Notes under the pieces: generated by a model
Told to the model about the DNA's origin: nothing
What the model saw: the letters and a program-made list of their open reading frames with translations, nothing else
Database searches by the model: none
NCBI GenBank assembly: GCA_001632435.1
Contig: KV424090.1
Span: forward strand, 1 to 58,946
Length of the DNA stretch: 58,946 bases
Reading direction: 5' to 3'
Source: Calocera cornea HHB12733
Taxonomy: Eukaryota; Basidiomycota; Dacrymycetes; Dacrymycetales; Dacrymycetaceae
In this document: positions 12,123-24,918 of the stretch, one piece after another
How the letters are laid out: each line of letters begins with the position of its first letter
Numbering within the stretch: the stretch's first letter is position 1
Translations under genes and position numbers: made by a program

Positions 12123-13094
12123 ATGGCGAACACGACCGTCCGCGGTGCCACCTCTGTGCACGGTACGAACCCCCAGGTCAGCCTTTGCCCCTTTTTGCTC
12201 CCAGAATGTGTGTTGACAAGGAGGGATGGATAGTACCTCATCGAGACGGTCATCAGGAGCAGGATCTACGAGTCGCTCTACTGGAAGGAACAATGTTTCG
12301 CTTTGACTGGTGCGCCCATCCCCTATCCTCCTTCCACACAGGGCACATGCTGATATGAAGTGCAGCGGAGACACTGATCGACAAGGCCATCGAGCTGAAC
12401 AGCATCGGCGGGGTGTACGGCAACCAGCGGCCGACGCACTTCATGTGCCTGCTGCTCAAGCTGCTGCAGATCCAGCCCGAGAAGGAGATATTGATCGAGT
12501 ATCTGTTGGTGGATGAGTTCAAGTGCGTCTTCATTTCTATATGTACAGACAATGGAGGTGCTGATCGCGATGTGTGCGCACAGGTACTTACGCGCCTTAG
12601 CAGCGCTCTACATCCGCCTAGTCTTCCGCCCTTCAGAGGTGTTCGAGCTACTCGAGCCTCTGCTAAAAGACTACCGCAAGCTGCGCGTGCGCAACATGTC
12701 CGGGTACGCGCTGACCTACATGGACGAGTACGTCGACGAGCTGCTGCGCGAGGAGCGCGTGTGCGACATCATCCTGCCACGGATGACGAAGCGGGAGGTG
12801 CTGGAGGAAGTGGAGGGGCTCGCGCCGAGGGCGAGCTTGCTGCTGGATGCGATGAAGGCGGAGAGTGATAGTGATAGTGGAGGAGAGGGGAGGAGGGGCA
12901 GGCAGGGGGCGAGGAATGGGGATGGGGATGTGGAGATGCGGGGGAGCAGCAGGAGTGTCAGTGTCAAGAGCGAGGGGAGGAGCCGGAGCCCCGCCGAGTC
13001 GGGCAGGTTCGTCAGCCGTAGCCCGACGCGCTCGCCGGCATCACCAGGGCAGTTCAGGAGTCGTACGCCGAGTATGTCGCCCGACCGGGAGTGA
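12123..13094 (+). CDS. PRP38: Pre-mRNA splicing factor PRP38
   Basis: Component of the U4/U6.U5 tri-snRNP and B complex, needed for spliceosome activation in the nucleus. The protein starts MANTTVRGATSVHGTNPQ, the very conserved PRP38 N-terminus. Then come YESLYWKEQCFALTAETLID, GGVYGNQRPTHFMCLLLKLL, IQPEKEI, YLRALAALYIRL and ERVCDIILPRMTKREVLEE. The C-terminal tail is rich in Arg/Ser (SRSPTRSPASPGQFRSRTPS), as expected for a splicing factor. Exons 12123-12176, 12234-12309, 12366-12522 and 12584-13094 sum to 265 residues and close exactly on the TGA at 13094. The gene looks intact. Confidence 0.95.
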
Positions 13095-13182
13095 GGTGCG
13101 CATGTATGCGCGTTGGAGGGGGAACAGCATTGTATTTTATTCATTGTGAGCTACTGTACCCGACTCTGCATGAGACATGCGC

Positions 13183-14058
13183 TCATTCCTGCCCCTCAGC
13201 GGGCTCGTCCTCCTCGTCCAGCTCGGGATAATGCCTAAACAGCCCCATGCCAAACTTCTGCCGCCTCCCGCTCTCGATATACTGCTTTATCCCGCCCTCG
13301 CCCGCCACGCGCTCCTTCAACGCGATGACCCTGTCATATTTCCCGGTCTTCTGCAGCGCGGCCATCCGGCGGGGGAACGCGAACAATAGCCCGTCAACGA
13401 CGTGGAACAGCGCCAGGTCCGCGGTGGTCGTCGTCTTTCCGACCAAATGCGCGTGGGAAGCGCTGTTCTTCGCGAGCACCTCCTCGAAGTGCCCGAGGAA
13501 CTTGGGCATGCGCATCTGGCGGAAGTCGGCCGCCCGCCGCAGAGCCTCCGCCTTCTGGTCCTCGTAGTAGAGCGAGACGGCGATCGGGTGGTGCACGTCG
13601 TGTGCCTGCCATGGCCGTCAGTATCCAGTATCTCCTCCGGCGCGGCGGAGCGAGGGCCGACGCACCTCGTGACACAGATCGAGCGCGGTGAGGGACAGCT
13701 GGCTCACGCTCGCCCGCTCAAACTCGGCCTCCTCACGCACGCCATCATCCTCCACCGCGCCCTTGAGCAAGTTCCCCTTCTCGCCGGCCAGCCCCAGCCT
13801 CGGCGCCAGGTAGTTCAGGATCGCCCCCGTCTGGCTGAGTAGCTTCCCGCTGGGCAGCTCCAGGATAGGCGGAGCAAAGTGCGGCGGGCTGCTGGAGTGG
13901 AGCGTCTTCATGAGCTTGGCCGGGTCGGACGCGTCGACGTAGGGCACGCCGGCGTGCTCGAAGGCGAGGCGGATGTACTCGCCCCTGCCGGGGATGCCGC
14001 CCCAGTAGTGCAGGACGTAGCCGGCGAGCTTCTGCACTTTGCGCGGAGGGGAGGACAT
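13183..14058 (-). CDS. Glutathione S-transferase family protein
   Basis: Cytosolic GST-like enzyme, probably conjugating glutathione to electrophiles. The N-terminal thioredoxin-like domain reads YVLHYWGGIPGRGEYIRLAF and the glutathione-binding stretch is APPILELPSGKLLSQTGAIL. The helical C-terminal domain holds VGKTTTTADLALFHVVDGL, the usual TxADL core. Exon 1 is 13666-14058 and exon 2 is 13183-13605, joined by a 60-nt intron, giving 271 residues, slightly long because of an acidic C-terminal tail (ELDEEDEPAEGQE). The catalytic Tyr/Ser cannot be fixed without alignment, and the GST class is not certain. Confidence 0.85.
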
Positions 14059-14946
14059 CCTGCGTCACTAGTACAGTATGATGTATAGTGTAGGGCGTTG
14101 AAAGAGTGCAGGCAGTGGTGCATATATGCGCGATGAATTAATACTGTCGTGGGAGTCATCCCACCCCCCCTCTTTCGGGCAAGGCAGGTACGGCACACAT
14201 AGACCGCATCATGATCGAACCGGGGTTCCTTCTGGCCAATGACTAGCCAGGGAAGGGTGCAAGCCCGCAAGGCTGATGTCACCGTATAATCAGCCCGCGC
14301 GTGCCGGCCGGCGCCGGGGTGCCACTGCCGCCGGGCATGGGCTCCTATTCACAGAGTCAGAGCACAATTGTACAACAGAAAAGGCCGGATATGCGCGTGG
14401 GTAGCGTAGTGTCTGCGCGGATGGTGTAGGATATGCGCCCTCGTGTGCCTATTTTTGGACAGGGCGGGGAGGATCAATGAGGGTGGACAGAGCTGCTAGT
14501 CGTGGACCGGTGGTTGGCGGGACGCTTTCGATCCCCTGAGTCGGTCCTTGTGGGGTGTAATAGCCAAAGATCAGAGATGTCGCGCGGCCCTAGAACGCGT
14601 CCCACGCATGGATCGAAATGGTGTGTTTGAGACAGAATACGGACCTATGGACACCTATCTACCTTACGAGTAGCAACACGGAATATAATGAACGACCGAA
14701 CCCGGAGTGAATAAATGAATGAATGGATGGGCGAGGAACTTGAACACAGGACTTGAACGGGGGAGGGGTGGAAATGGAAGGGGGTGCAGAATGACAACAG
14801 GAGGACGAGGTGGCATGAAGAGGTTAGGGATGTCTACCGGAGAGTGTCCCGAGCAGAATGCACGGCGCTTTCGCGCCTAAAAGCGAAGAAACCGACGAAA
14901 GAGGTCTGGCACCCACCGCCAGACGGCCGCAGAGAAAGAAGAGCGC
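14059..14946. other. Intergenic region, GST promoter side
   Basis: About 890 nt between the GST start and the 3' end of the next minus-strand gene. It contains copies of a TATGCGC motif (for example 14123-14132) and a short AATG microsatellite around 14713-14725. No gene was recognised. Confidence 0.5.
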
Positions 14947-15912
14947 TTACGCCCTCCTTTCCTCCCCGTCAAGCTCCATCTCCAGCTCCCACCCCATGCC
15001 GTCCTCCCACCCACCCTCCCCCATGTCCATGTCCATACCCTTCCCCCCAATCCCGCCGAGCGCCTCCGGATGGAGCACCCCCTCCATCTCCCCGTCCTCC
15101 ACGCGGATGTCCACGCACTCCACCTCGTAGTCGCTCCCGTACGCGGCTGCGGCCGACGAGCGATACGAGTGGGAGTGCGGGTGGGAGAAGCCGAAGGATG
15201 TCGGAGGCGAGGAGGTCGTGTTGTACCGGTCGCGGATGTGCGCGGGTATGAACAGGTCCTGCGCCGGTGTCAGCTGGGCGCATCCTCCCCACACCACAGC
15301 GCAGCGCAGCGTTGCACCAGGCCAATATGAAAGTGGGAGAGCAACGCACCTGGTTCCAGATAAACCCATCACTCATCCTAACCGTAAGGATACTCGGCCT
15401 CCGTCTCCTCTCCTCCTCCCTCCTCCTCCGCTTCTCTTCCCTCCGCAGCGCTTTGAGCATCCGCTCCTTTTCCTGCGCCGCATCCCGTTCGGGCGAGGTG
15501 GACTTGGACTTGCCCTTCAGTGACGAGAGGTTCGGGGTCGTTGTGCTTGTGCTGGGAATGGGGGGTGCAGGGGAGGGGGAGCGCGAGGAGCTCGGGGAGG
15601 AGGAGTGGGAGGAGAGCGGTGAGGGGGGCTCGTAGATGCATGTCTGGGAAGAGTGTCAGTATTTGATGCTACTGTGACTGAATTCGACGGGTGGCGAGTG
15701 CGGGTATGAAGTATGCGCATATGGGCTGCATACAGGAGGCGCACGACAAGAAATGGCACAGCGGTCGCCGGCGTAGCGTGTGGTTCATAGGCAGAGCGGG
15801 AGACACTCACGATATCGTCCTTGAACGGCCTACCGAAGCTGCGGCGCTTGAAGTAGGCGTTGTATGGGCTGCTGGAGGGCGTGGTGGACAGGGGGGTGCT
15901 GCCGGAGGACAT
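14947..15912 (-). CDS. Uncharacterised basidiomycete protein, three exons
   Basis: Function not recognised. From the ATG at 15912 the protein reads MSSGSTPLSTTPSSSPYNAY, then FKRRSFGRPFKDDI, a Ser/Pro-rich linker, a strongly basic Arg/Glu helix (EKERMLKALRREEKRRRREE) and a compact block that looks constrained: RPSILTVRMSDGFIWNQ joined across an intron to DLFIPAHIRDRY. The tail is acidic and Gly/Met-rich. Exons 15811-15912, 15350-15643 and 14947-15258 sum to 235 residues and close on a stop at 14947. The reading frame is open further upstream after a possible acceptor near 15975, so an extra 5' exon is possible. The basic helix could form a coiled coil or bind nucleic acid; this is only inference. 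Confidence 0.6.
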
Positions 15913-16808
15913 CGTTCCGTAGTCGCTATGCGGCGGTATTCCCGAATCCTGGACGGCTGTCTCGAGCTTGACTATGTTCACACGAGGTGTGGTGGTAAGC
16001 GGGTGAGATGTCGGAAAGGCGGTGAGTATATGCGGAAAGGTGGTGCTAGTGCTAGATATGCGGAGATGCAGGTGAGGGTGCGGACGCAAGGAGGCACCAC
16101 GGGCAGTGGGGGTGCGACGGGGCACGATGAGGACATGTGGCGTGCGCCTCCGACCCGGGCTTCGGCGCACCGTGCGCCTAGCCACCTGGCCACCGTGACT
16201 CTGCCTTGCTGCCGGGCGGGAGGATTTGAGGGTTCTGATTAGGATAGGGGCGGATAAGCATCTGGTGGAATGGAGGGCGCTTAGGATGGGGATTTCTGGT
16301 GCTTGATGGAGCTGTATTCCGTAGACGTTTGATGGGAGGAGGATGGGCATGGTCTGTCCTATGCCGCAGGAGGACTGACAATGCCAAGACTGTGGCTAAT
16401 GTCCGGTGCTCTAATTCGGCGGCATCTCATTCGCCGCCTTTGCCCTCCTCATATCTCCACATATCACCATTCCCTCCCTTGGAACTCTTCATCCCCAACC
16501 CAAACCGCTCTTCATTACAGAACTCTAATCCCTCGCATGCCCATGATGGCCACTCGGTCGGCGCCGAGGCCCTTACTAGGATGATGGCTCGGACGAAGGA
16601 GAGGCTTGCCGAGCCGCTGTACCGCGCGGCACCCGCCCTATTCAGTCAGGGTTTGAGAGCACCGCCACTGGGAAAGGCAGGGTTACACGTCGTCCTTCTT
16701 TCCTGGGCTGCAGCTGCGGCTCTAGCACTCCCAACCAACCAGGTGTCTGTCCCCTCCCCGTCGGCCCCTCCCTGTCACTCCCCGAGCCAACCCACCGGTG
16801 CCAACGCC
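15913..16808. other. Divergent region before the ERV41-like gene
   Basis: Promoter side of both neighbours. Open frames run through it on both strands, but none matches a family. The plus-strand frame upstream of the ERV41-like start is open to 16299 and is treated as 5' untranslated sequence. Confidence 0.4.
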
Positions 16809-18543
16809 ATGGCCACCCTGACCGGCACGGACGACTCGCTGCTCTCGAAGCTCGACGCGCTGGGCACGCCGCTCAAGTCGTTCGACGCATTCCCAAAGGT
16901 GCCAGCCAGCTACCGCACCCGCTCCTCGGGCGGCGGGTTCGTCACTCTCGGCATCGTGCTGCTGTGCCTTCTGCTCGTGCTCAATGACTTGGCGGAGTAT
17001 GTGTGGGGGATGACCACGTACAAGTTCATCGTGGATGACGAGATTGCGAAGGATCTCAGGCTGAATGTTGATATTACCGTCGCGATGCCATGTCACTGTG
17101 AGTTCCTCTTGTTCCGGGCTCATCCACCATGCAGCATGCTGACAACGGGCAGTCATCTCCGTCGACCTGCGAGACGCAGTCGGCGACCGCCTCCACCTTT
17201 CCGACCAGTTCAAGCGGGACGGCACGTTGTTCGACGCGCGGCAGGCGACCAACATCCTCACCGCATACGAGGACTACAGCGCGCAGCAGATGGTGCGCGA
17301 GGCCAAGACGCGCCGCGGGCGCATCGGCATCTTTGACTGGCTGCGGCGGCGGCAGCCGGAGGTCTTCCAGCCGACTTTTAATCATGTGCAAGATGGCAGC
17401 GCCTGCAGGGTCTATGGGAGCATGGAGGTTAAGCGCGTTCAGGGTGAGTCGTATTCCCTACACCTGTGCTGCCGCCTATTCTGACATCGACGCAGCAAAT
17501 CTGCATATAACGACCCTTGGCCATGGCTACCACAGCGGAGAGCACACCGACCATGCGCTCATGAACCTCAGCCATATCATCACCGAGTTCTCCTTCGGGC
17601 CCTACTTCCCCGACATTGTCCAGCCGCTGGACTATACCATCGCTACGTCCGATGATCGTCAGTCCTATCATCATCGTCATAAATTACTGAGCTAACGGAT
17701 CGTACAGCCTTCACCGCCTTCCAATACTTCCTCACCGTCGTGCCGACCGAGTACCGCACCTCGAAAGGGATCGTCAAGACGAACCAGTACTCGGTGGGCT
17801 CGCACATCCAGCACATCCAGCACGGGCGCGGTACCCCGGGCATCTTCTTCAAGTTCGACCTGGAGCCGCTGTCGCTCATCGTCGAGCAGCGCACGACGAC
17901 GCTGATCCAGTTCCTCATCCGGCTCGTCGGCGTCGTCGGTGGCGTGTGGGTGTGCGCCGGGTGGGCGGTGAAAGTGGGAAACAAGGGCCTCGAGGTCGCC
18001 GGCGTCGTCAAGAAGGAGGACGACATGCCGATCGCCGAATCGAGCGCGACCTCTCACCGCCGCAACGGCAGCAGCATGTTCTCGGCCGAGGCGATGACGC
18101 GTAGGCGGCACCAGTCCATGGCCTCCATCTCCTCCCTCGCAGGGCTCGTCACGGGCGGGGGGGCGAGCCCGCTCCCCTCCCCAGCGCTCTCAACGGGCAA
18201 CACGTTCACCCCGACGCACGCGGGCACGCCAAGCTTCTCCGGCTCCCCGGGGTACCCCCTGCCCGCCTCGGCACGCGCATCCTTCGCCGCTCCGGCCGGC
18301 TCGCCCTCCCCCGGCACACCAGGCGCCCAGTTCGCGTACCAGCAGCAACTGGGTACCCCCGCGCCAGGCATGGGCGCACCGCCCACCGTCAGCCCGCGAG
18401 GAGCATACGGGCACGGGCACACGCGAAGCCAGAGCGTCGCGAGGGTGCAGCTTGCGAGGAGCGGGGGGGCGCCGGTCAGCCCGGGGCATGCAAGGGGGAT
18501 TCAGAGTCTGGGAGGCATCCAGGAGTTCCAGAAGGACGAGTGA
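16809..18543 (+). CDS. ERV41: ER-Golgi cargo receptor, Erv41/ERGIC2 type
   Basis: Membrane protein that cycles between ER and Golgi in COPII/COPI vesicles as part of the Erv41-Erv46 complex. It starts MATLTGTDDSLLSKLDALG. FDAFPKVPASYRTRSSGGG precedes the first membrane segment (FVTLGIVLLCLLLVLNDL), followed by the luminal entry LRLNVDITVAMPCHFISVDL, typical of ERGIC proteins. The luminal domain contains TTLGHGYHSGEHTDHALMNL, HIITEFSFGPYFP and FQYFLTVVPTEY. The second membrane segment is near LIRLVGVVGGVWVCAGW. Exons 16809-17097, 17153-17443, 17496-17657 and 17708-18543 sum to 525 residues. A Ser/Pro/Gly-rich cytosolic tail of roughly 180 residues makes it longer than the yeast protein. Assignment as Erv41 rather than Erv46 rests on overall pattern and lack of an obvious CxxC-rich luminal loop. 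Confidence 0.85.
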
Positions 18544-20217
18544 GGGCCTGAGGGGCGCGCGCTTGGGTGTGGCCTGGCCTGGTGGGTGTGTGCGACGAGT
18601 AATGGATTGTGATGGGACGGGACGGGCACGGGATGTCTGGTAAACGCTTATGGCAAATGTATACCCCCTTCGGACGTGGTCACACCTGTGGCTGCGCTAT
18701 CTCCGGTCGCATGGTCTAACGGCTCAGAATGTAAGACATCGGCGCGGGTGAACCATACAAAGCACGGCGATAGAGCTGCATAATGTCCGGACGTTCATTC
18801 TTTCTGTGAGACACGACGCATACATTCGCGCGCATTGGGGTTTGTGGCCTGTGCGCGCTCATAAGGGCAGCGGAGGTCACTCAAAGGGACGTGGCCTTAG
18901 ACCTTACGCTCTCCCTGCCACCCTGCGGCCTTTCCTCCCCGTCCGCCCTTCGACGACTGCAGCTACGGATGACACTCGTGTCTCATCCACGCATGGCAAG
19001 CTTCGGACCGAGCGTCATCCCTGCGAGGAGGACAGATAGGGGTTGCTTCGGGCCCCTCCAGTCTCCGCTTTGGGCTGGTGGCCGGCTCCCCCTTGTCCCG
19101 AGGTGCGCCTTCCGGTGGCCATTGCGTCTCAGCTCGCTCCTTGCTCACTGTAGCTCAAGCCAGCTCCAACGCCCTGGTCAAACGGCGCACCGCTCTGCCG
19201 CCTGCAGGGGCTGCGCGTGATAGCGACTATATGCGCGTGAATCGTCTACACTCGGATTGCGTTACGTTGCAGCGTCGATGCTGTTACTCGAGCCTTTCAC
19301 GCCATTGAGCCCGCACCCACGGGGTCGGCTCTTACCGGAGCTTGCACTCCTTACTACGCAGACTCCTGCGTACTGTGCCGCGTGGCAAGCATGCGCGGCG
19401 AACCTGGGCATATTCACAGCGACATCTACGCCGTCCACATTGCTATTATAGGTAACATGGATGACGACAATGGACGATGACCTGACGAATGCGAGATCCG
19501 CTAGCATCCCCTTGGACAATCTACAGCGGATTTGGATGGTCACAAGTCGACGTGATGACAGGCCAAGTTGAGACAGCCAAAACCAGCGGTCAAGGGCATG
19601 ACAGCTTCGAGGTGGGGCCTTAGCACCACAAACCGGGTGTGATGTCAGTGAGCCTCACTTGCACCTTCATGCAGATTGCAAGCTATCAGTTACTTATCCA
19701 AGTTCCAGGATCATGGTAAAGTCAAGCAGTTACTATGACATTCCATGGCGGGAGGGAAAGAATGGGCAAAAGATGTGCAAAGGCGAAGAAAAGGAGTCCG
19801 GAAAAGCGCTGTCGCTCTCCCGGACTTCTTTTCTTGTCGACGCGCCAACCGTCCGGTGCCGCTCTACCTCCGCGACGCGTCCCTGCAATTGAATTGGCAC
19901 AGCCGCCGCTAAGGTCTGTTCATGCCGCCGTATTTAGCCTTGCTCGCTGGCACCGCGGTTCCCGTTCTTTGATTGCCCTTTCAACCCCCTATTTGCTCTT
20001 CTGGCGGCCCGTTGGGAGGCTGCGCGCTGCTTGCCGGTACATAGGTCATCCGGGTTCGAAGGAAACGCAATTCTCCCTCAATAGTAGATCTGGTCCCCTC
20101 CCCGTCGTCTCACATTTCAACATCTTTCTTGCGCGTCTCGGGTACGCAGTCCGGCACTGCTCTTAATCTTCTCTTGGCTATCTCTTGGTCGATCTACGAG
20201 ATCTACGATTTATCCTA
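18544..20217. other. Long intergenic region without a supported gene
   Basis: About 1.7 kb between the ERV41-like gene and the first methyltransferase. Open frames are short and match nothing. A D-arm-like sequence at about 18710 is not a tRNA. It must include the promoter of the methyltransferase gene. Confidence 0.5.
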
Positions 20218-23200
20218 ATGTTCAACCCAAGGAAACGGCAGCGTGGGGATGATGGTGATGATTCGGTAAGCGACGCTCCGACCGCACGGTCCATAACTAG
20301 TTGATCGATCTGACGCGAACATTTAGGACTCGACGACCGTGTTATCGGAGAAAGAGGACATCGGCCGGAGGGCCCGGAAGATGCTGAGAATCTCCGCGCC
20401 TCCGAGCTCACGTGCCTCCAGCGTCACGGCTGTGACATCGCCTATCGCGAAGAAGTGTGCTCAGCTAGTTTTCAGTAGGCCCATTTCGTGCCTTCCTCGA
20501 CTCAACCGAATAACTCATTTTCTTCGCAGAGGACGATTACTTCACGCTTCCGAAAGATTGCACAGAGGAAACCGAACATTTGGTGCTGCCCGAAGAGTCT
20601 GGGACGCCGTTCGAGCTAGACCCCGATTCCATTCCTGTTCGGATTTTGCGCGACTTCATCATCTACGACGAGCTCCAACAGAATCGCCTGGTTGCTCTTG
20701 ATGACATCTATGAGAGTGGAACATCTGTTCGGGCATATGGTCTCGTAGCTGCCATGACAACCGAGGAAGGTGACGAGGAAGAGCCAGACCCTGATGATGA
20801 TGATGATGAGGACGCCAGTGCAAACCCGTACGAGGGCGAGAAGACATATGAGCTCAGTCTCGGCGCCGTGTGGTCTTACTATATTGAGCCAAACCCCACC
20901 GAGCCGTGAGATTTTCCGCCTCTCGCATGTTATATTCGGGTCTGACTATCTACGCAGAATGATTCTGATCAAAACGCAGTGGGCGTGGTACATTCTGGAC
21001 CGGCCAGACGACCGATACTTGCCCCTTTATGTCGATCACTGGGCAGATCTCTACAAAGCCAGACTGGTGCTTGCTAGAACCCCGGCCCTCAAGCAGTTCT
21101 ACGAGCTTGAGGATTATTCCGTCACACAGGAGGAAGTCGGGGGGCCGGTTTCCCTCTTCAGCACCTCCTTCACCGATGAGGACATTTCCGGACCCGTACG
21201 TGTATATATACACTGCACCCTCTCTATGTCACTAATATCATCGTCAGAACGTTTGCACCGAAGACATGGTAGAACAACTGGGCAAGGAGGTGGACGGTCC
21301 AGCCAATAATGCGTTATGGCGCGCCTTTCGTCAACTCTCGTCAAGAAAATCCAGGACGCTAAAGGATGCGAAGGGGTTCACTCGCAAGAAGAGTGCAGTG
21401 AGCCAGAATCGTCAGGCTCGGGGGCGCCCTCCTGCCAACATTGAGCGCGACGTTCTCAAGCATCGTAACCCGACATACGCGACAGAATTTGTGCGAAATC
21501 TGGCCTCAAATCTTTGTTTCCGCTTCTACGGAGAGTCCATCAAGCAAGAAGATGATTCGATGGGAGCCAAGGAAGATCTAACTTGTGATCCTAAGACAGT
21601 TCTGGACGACGCGTTCACATTCTCTTCCGAAGCAAGCACCGACGCCGACTGGTATCTATCCGATCGCCGAGATGAAGAGGAGATTGACGAAGAAGACGTC
21701 GAATCTTATCTTTCGGCTCAGTGTGACAGCTATTCGCTCAAGGTGAGTATTGTTGCCCGAGCTTTTTTTTTGCCACCATTCCTTACAATCGGACAGGCCG
21801 GCGACTTCGTCGTCGTTCGAGGAGATCCAAAGGATGATAGGAAGACCTGGAACATCAAGGGATCCGGTGCTGTGTCTAATAAATGGGTCCACTGGTAAGT
21901 TCTCGTATCTTCGCAGAAGCTATACCTCACCTTCGCCAAGGTTTGCACAGGTGGTCTTCTTCTACAAGGAAAAGAACGGCCGAACTTGTCATGCACATCT
22001 TCGCTGGCTAGAGCATAGCAGTCGCACACAGCTCGGAGAGTCCGGCCATCCCCGAGAACTCTTCCTTCTGACAACTTGCAACTCCGTTGCTCTGACAACA
22101 ATCATCAGCAAGATCAACGTTCGGTATATCTCCCCGGGCGAGCTGGAGCCGCACGGCTATCCGTACCGTGCGGTAGACAAAGATCACTTCTTCTATCGGT
22201 ACGCGATGTCGTCACGTGGCGCTGCAGAACGAAGCCTAACGAGTAGCAGATATGCGACAAATGAGCATGGAGATATCCTTTGCGCAAGTCAATCCATGTT
22301 CCCAATCGAAATGCAAACCTTCGATACCATATCCTTATTTGGATGCTTCACGTGTCACCTCCGAAAATCCACTATGCTAGAGGATACACCGTCTATTCCC
22401 GGAGGTCGGGATAACTTACTTTCATATGGTGGCGTAACATATCATCTCTTCGACTTCGCCTACATTGCTCCAGACCAATCAACCGAAGTAGATCTGCCGT
22501 TCAGGATCGGACAGATTGTGCAGATCAGGAAGACAGGAGCCAACCCCACGATAGTGGTTCGTCTCTTCGAACGCTACGATGATGTGACCTTCAACGTCAA
22601 GAACGAACAGTACAAGGACCATGTTAGTTGTGCTCCGAGGCATGATGTCCAATACTGACTTATGTTGATAGAAGCGACTCGTTGATTCGCAGCGCAAGCG
22701 TATCGTCAACCCGACCAAACTTCGTGGCAAATGTTTCGTCATGCATAAAGACACAATCAGGCAGTTCGACGAGTGGGTCATGCAGGATGACCACTTCTTT
22801 GCCGATTGTATGAAACCGGATTCAAGAGCAAGTGGGCCGACGGTTCCCAGTTCGCTGATGTCCCTGCCGGTCTCAAATATTCGCTACTGCGAAGATCGAG
22901 AATGCAATATGAAGCGGACAGCAGCGCACTCCCCCGAGCCGCGACGGAAACTTAGGGGATTAGACCTGTATCATGGCGCTGGAGGACTGTCCTTCGGCTT
23001 GGAAAAATCCGGCGCTATAGAGACATGCTGGGGCATCGACTTCTCGCCTAGTGCACATTTAACCTTCAAGTGAGTTTCGATTAGATCCCGAAATCCCACC
23101 TCTGATGTATTGACATCTTTAGGAAAAACTTTCCTGGCGCCACCGCCATCTTGCAGTGCGCGAATGAAGTCTTGCGGCATGCCATCGAAAGTGAGAACGG

Positions 23201-24918
23201 ACGGAGGCTTGAGCCACTTAATCCGATTAACGGGGACGACTATCCGTGTCCTGCTCTCCCGAAACCTGGCGACGTGGACATAGTTGTTTGCGGCCCACCT
23301 TGGTGAGAAATTGATATGTGTAGGTATGGCGCAACCCGTGCTGATAGCTCTTCAGTCAAGGATACTCGGTCTTAAACTCGCACCGTAGGACCGATGACAT
23401 CAAGAACACGCTCGTAGCCAATGCTCTCTCCTACGTCGACCATCTTCGACCCAGGTTTTTTATGCTGGAGAATGTCCAGCCATTACTGACCTCCCGAGGC
23501 AAAGTCCTAACTCTTGGTGACATTGAGGAGCGCATCGTCGAGAACGCGGTCCGAAAGTTCATCGTCAGATTCCTCACAGCACGAGGGTCAGTGCAACAAC
23601 GCTACTCATGGATTGCCGGCTGACTTGGAATCAGATATCAAGTGCGTGTTACCGTCTTGCAAGCCGGCAAATTCGGTGCGGCCCAGCATCGAGCCCGTGT
23701 GTTTTTCTGGGCTGCAAGACGCGGGGAATCTTTACCAGAGTTTCCGCTTCCGACCCACACATGGACAACCGCCAAGACGAAGACTCGAGATGAACGCGGA
23801 GGAGCGCCTTTGCCCCAGGTCGGTGTTCGGGATGTGATAGGTGATCTAAAGGAATGGCACTGGTACGTGATGCCCTCATTTCGCGGTTGTTATCAAATCT
23901 CACCCGGCTCAGGATAAACCCGAAACAGTTGCTGCCTCATCCCATCGTACCCGCTCCGACTGGTCCCACTTTCGATGCAGTCACATATGATCGGAAAACG
24001 CAAGCTTGCGGCTACACGAGCTTTGTTCCGTACGGCAAACAAGCCATGACTCCTTACCAAAAGGATCTACGCCAAGACTGCAAGGGTGTCCGATACCACG
24101 CGACCCTAACTTATGTGAGCGAGAGTGTGGAGCGGTGCGTTGTGAAATCCCATTGTGTATGACCCCTCTGATCTGACTTTTAGGGTGTGTAATGTCCCTC
24201 CGCCTGATGAGAAACGTGGTGTCGATGGTGGATTGGACTACCGTTGTATGATCCTCTCACTCTCTGGATGTCGGGAAGCGCGCTCACATTGGACACAGAC
24301 ATTGGCCCTAGCTTGCAACAATGGCATCTTACATCCCCGCACTCAAGGGCCGCCAAAGGTGGATTCGGTGAAGGTAATTCATGGGGTTGTCCTTCGCCCT
24401 GGACAGATTCTAAAACTTTTACAGGCAAGTATGCTCGTGTGTATCCGAATTTGCCGGCAAGGACAGTTGTAAGTGGTTACTGGTTGGATACAAGCTGTCA
24501 TTGATGTGTACGTAACAGCTCACAAGAAACGAGCCGACCGGCAAGCAGGGACGTGTTTTACATTACGAGGTATGCCCAGCGCCGGCTTCTTTCTGCCTGC
24601 TTTCTCATGCTGAGCGACATTATTTAGCAATATCGAGTACTCTCGGCGCAGGAAAATGCGCGATTGCAAGGCTTCCCAGACAGCTTCACCTTCATTTCTC
24701 AAGGAGACGACTTCCGCGATGTGAGTACACGTCGTCTCAGATAATGAACGGCTGCTCATACATTGTAGATCATGCGACTCATCGGAAACGCGGTGCCAAT
24801 TCCCCTGGGATATCATCTGGGATTACAACTAGCCAAGTCAGTCATGGCGAAGGAGTCTGAGCAGCTTGCGTCTGACTCTGCGGTGAAGGAGGAGGGGCCT
24901 CTTTCCCCAGACCTGTGA
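20218..24918 (+). CDS. DNMT1-type DNA (cytosine-5) methyltransferase, copy 1
   Basis: Maintenance-type DNA methyltransferase acting in the nucleus. The protein begins MFNPRKRQRGDDGDD. An RFTS-like N-terminal domain (ILRDFIIYDELQQNRLVALDD; WYILDRPDDRYLPLYVDHWADLY) includes an Asp-rich insert. A first BAH domain follows (AGDFVVVRGDPKDDRKTW ... CHAHLRWLEHSSRTQLGESG, about 21740-22100), then a second (YHLFDFAYIAPDQ, PFRIGQIVQIRKTG, VVRLFERYDD). The catalytic domain has motif I LDLYHGAGGLSFGLEKSG, motif IV CGPPCQGYS, motif VI MLENVQPLL, motif VIII QHRARVFFWAARRG and motif X RLIGNAVPIPLGYHLGLQ. The catalytic Cys codon is split TG|T by the intron after 23304. The target-recognition part ends near VLSAQENARLQGFPDSF. 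The stop is TGA at 24916-24918. About a dozen short introns are needed, and I did not check every join. A plus-strand paralogue follows 367 nt downstream. Confidence 0.9.

Noticed and set aside
15517..16350. Minus-strand 277-codon open frame as a complete gene
   Set aside because: Only its downstream part fits the three-exon unknown gene; the upstream part is Arg/His/Pro-rich with no start context or motif.
18700..18765. tRNA-like D-arm sequence (ATGGTCTAACGGCT)
   Set aside because: It resembles a Glu-type tRNA 5' half, but there is no T-arm (GGTTCRA) at the right distance and no pairing acceptor stem.
20045..20070. GGGTTCGAAGG, possible tRNA B box
   Set aside because: The last two positions do not fit the B box and no A box or cloverleaf is found upstream.
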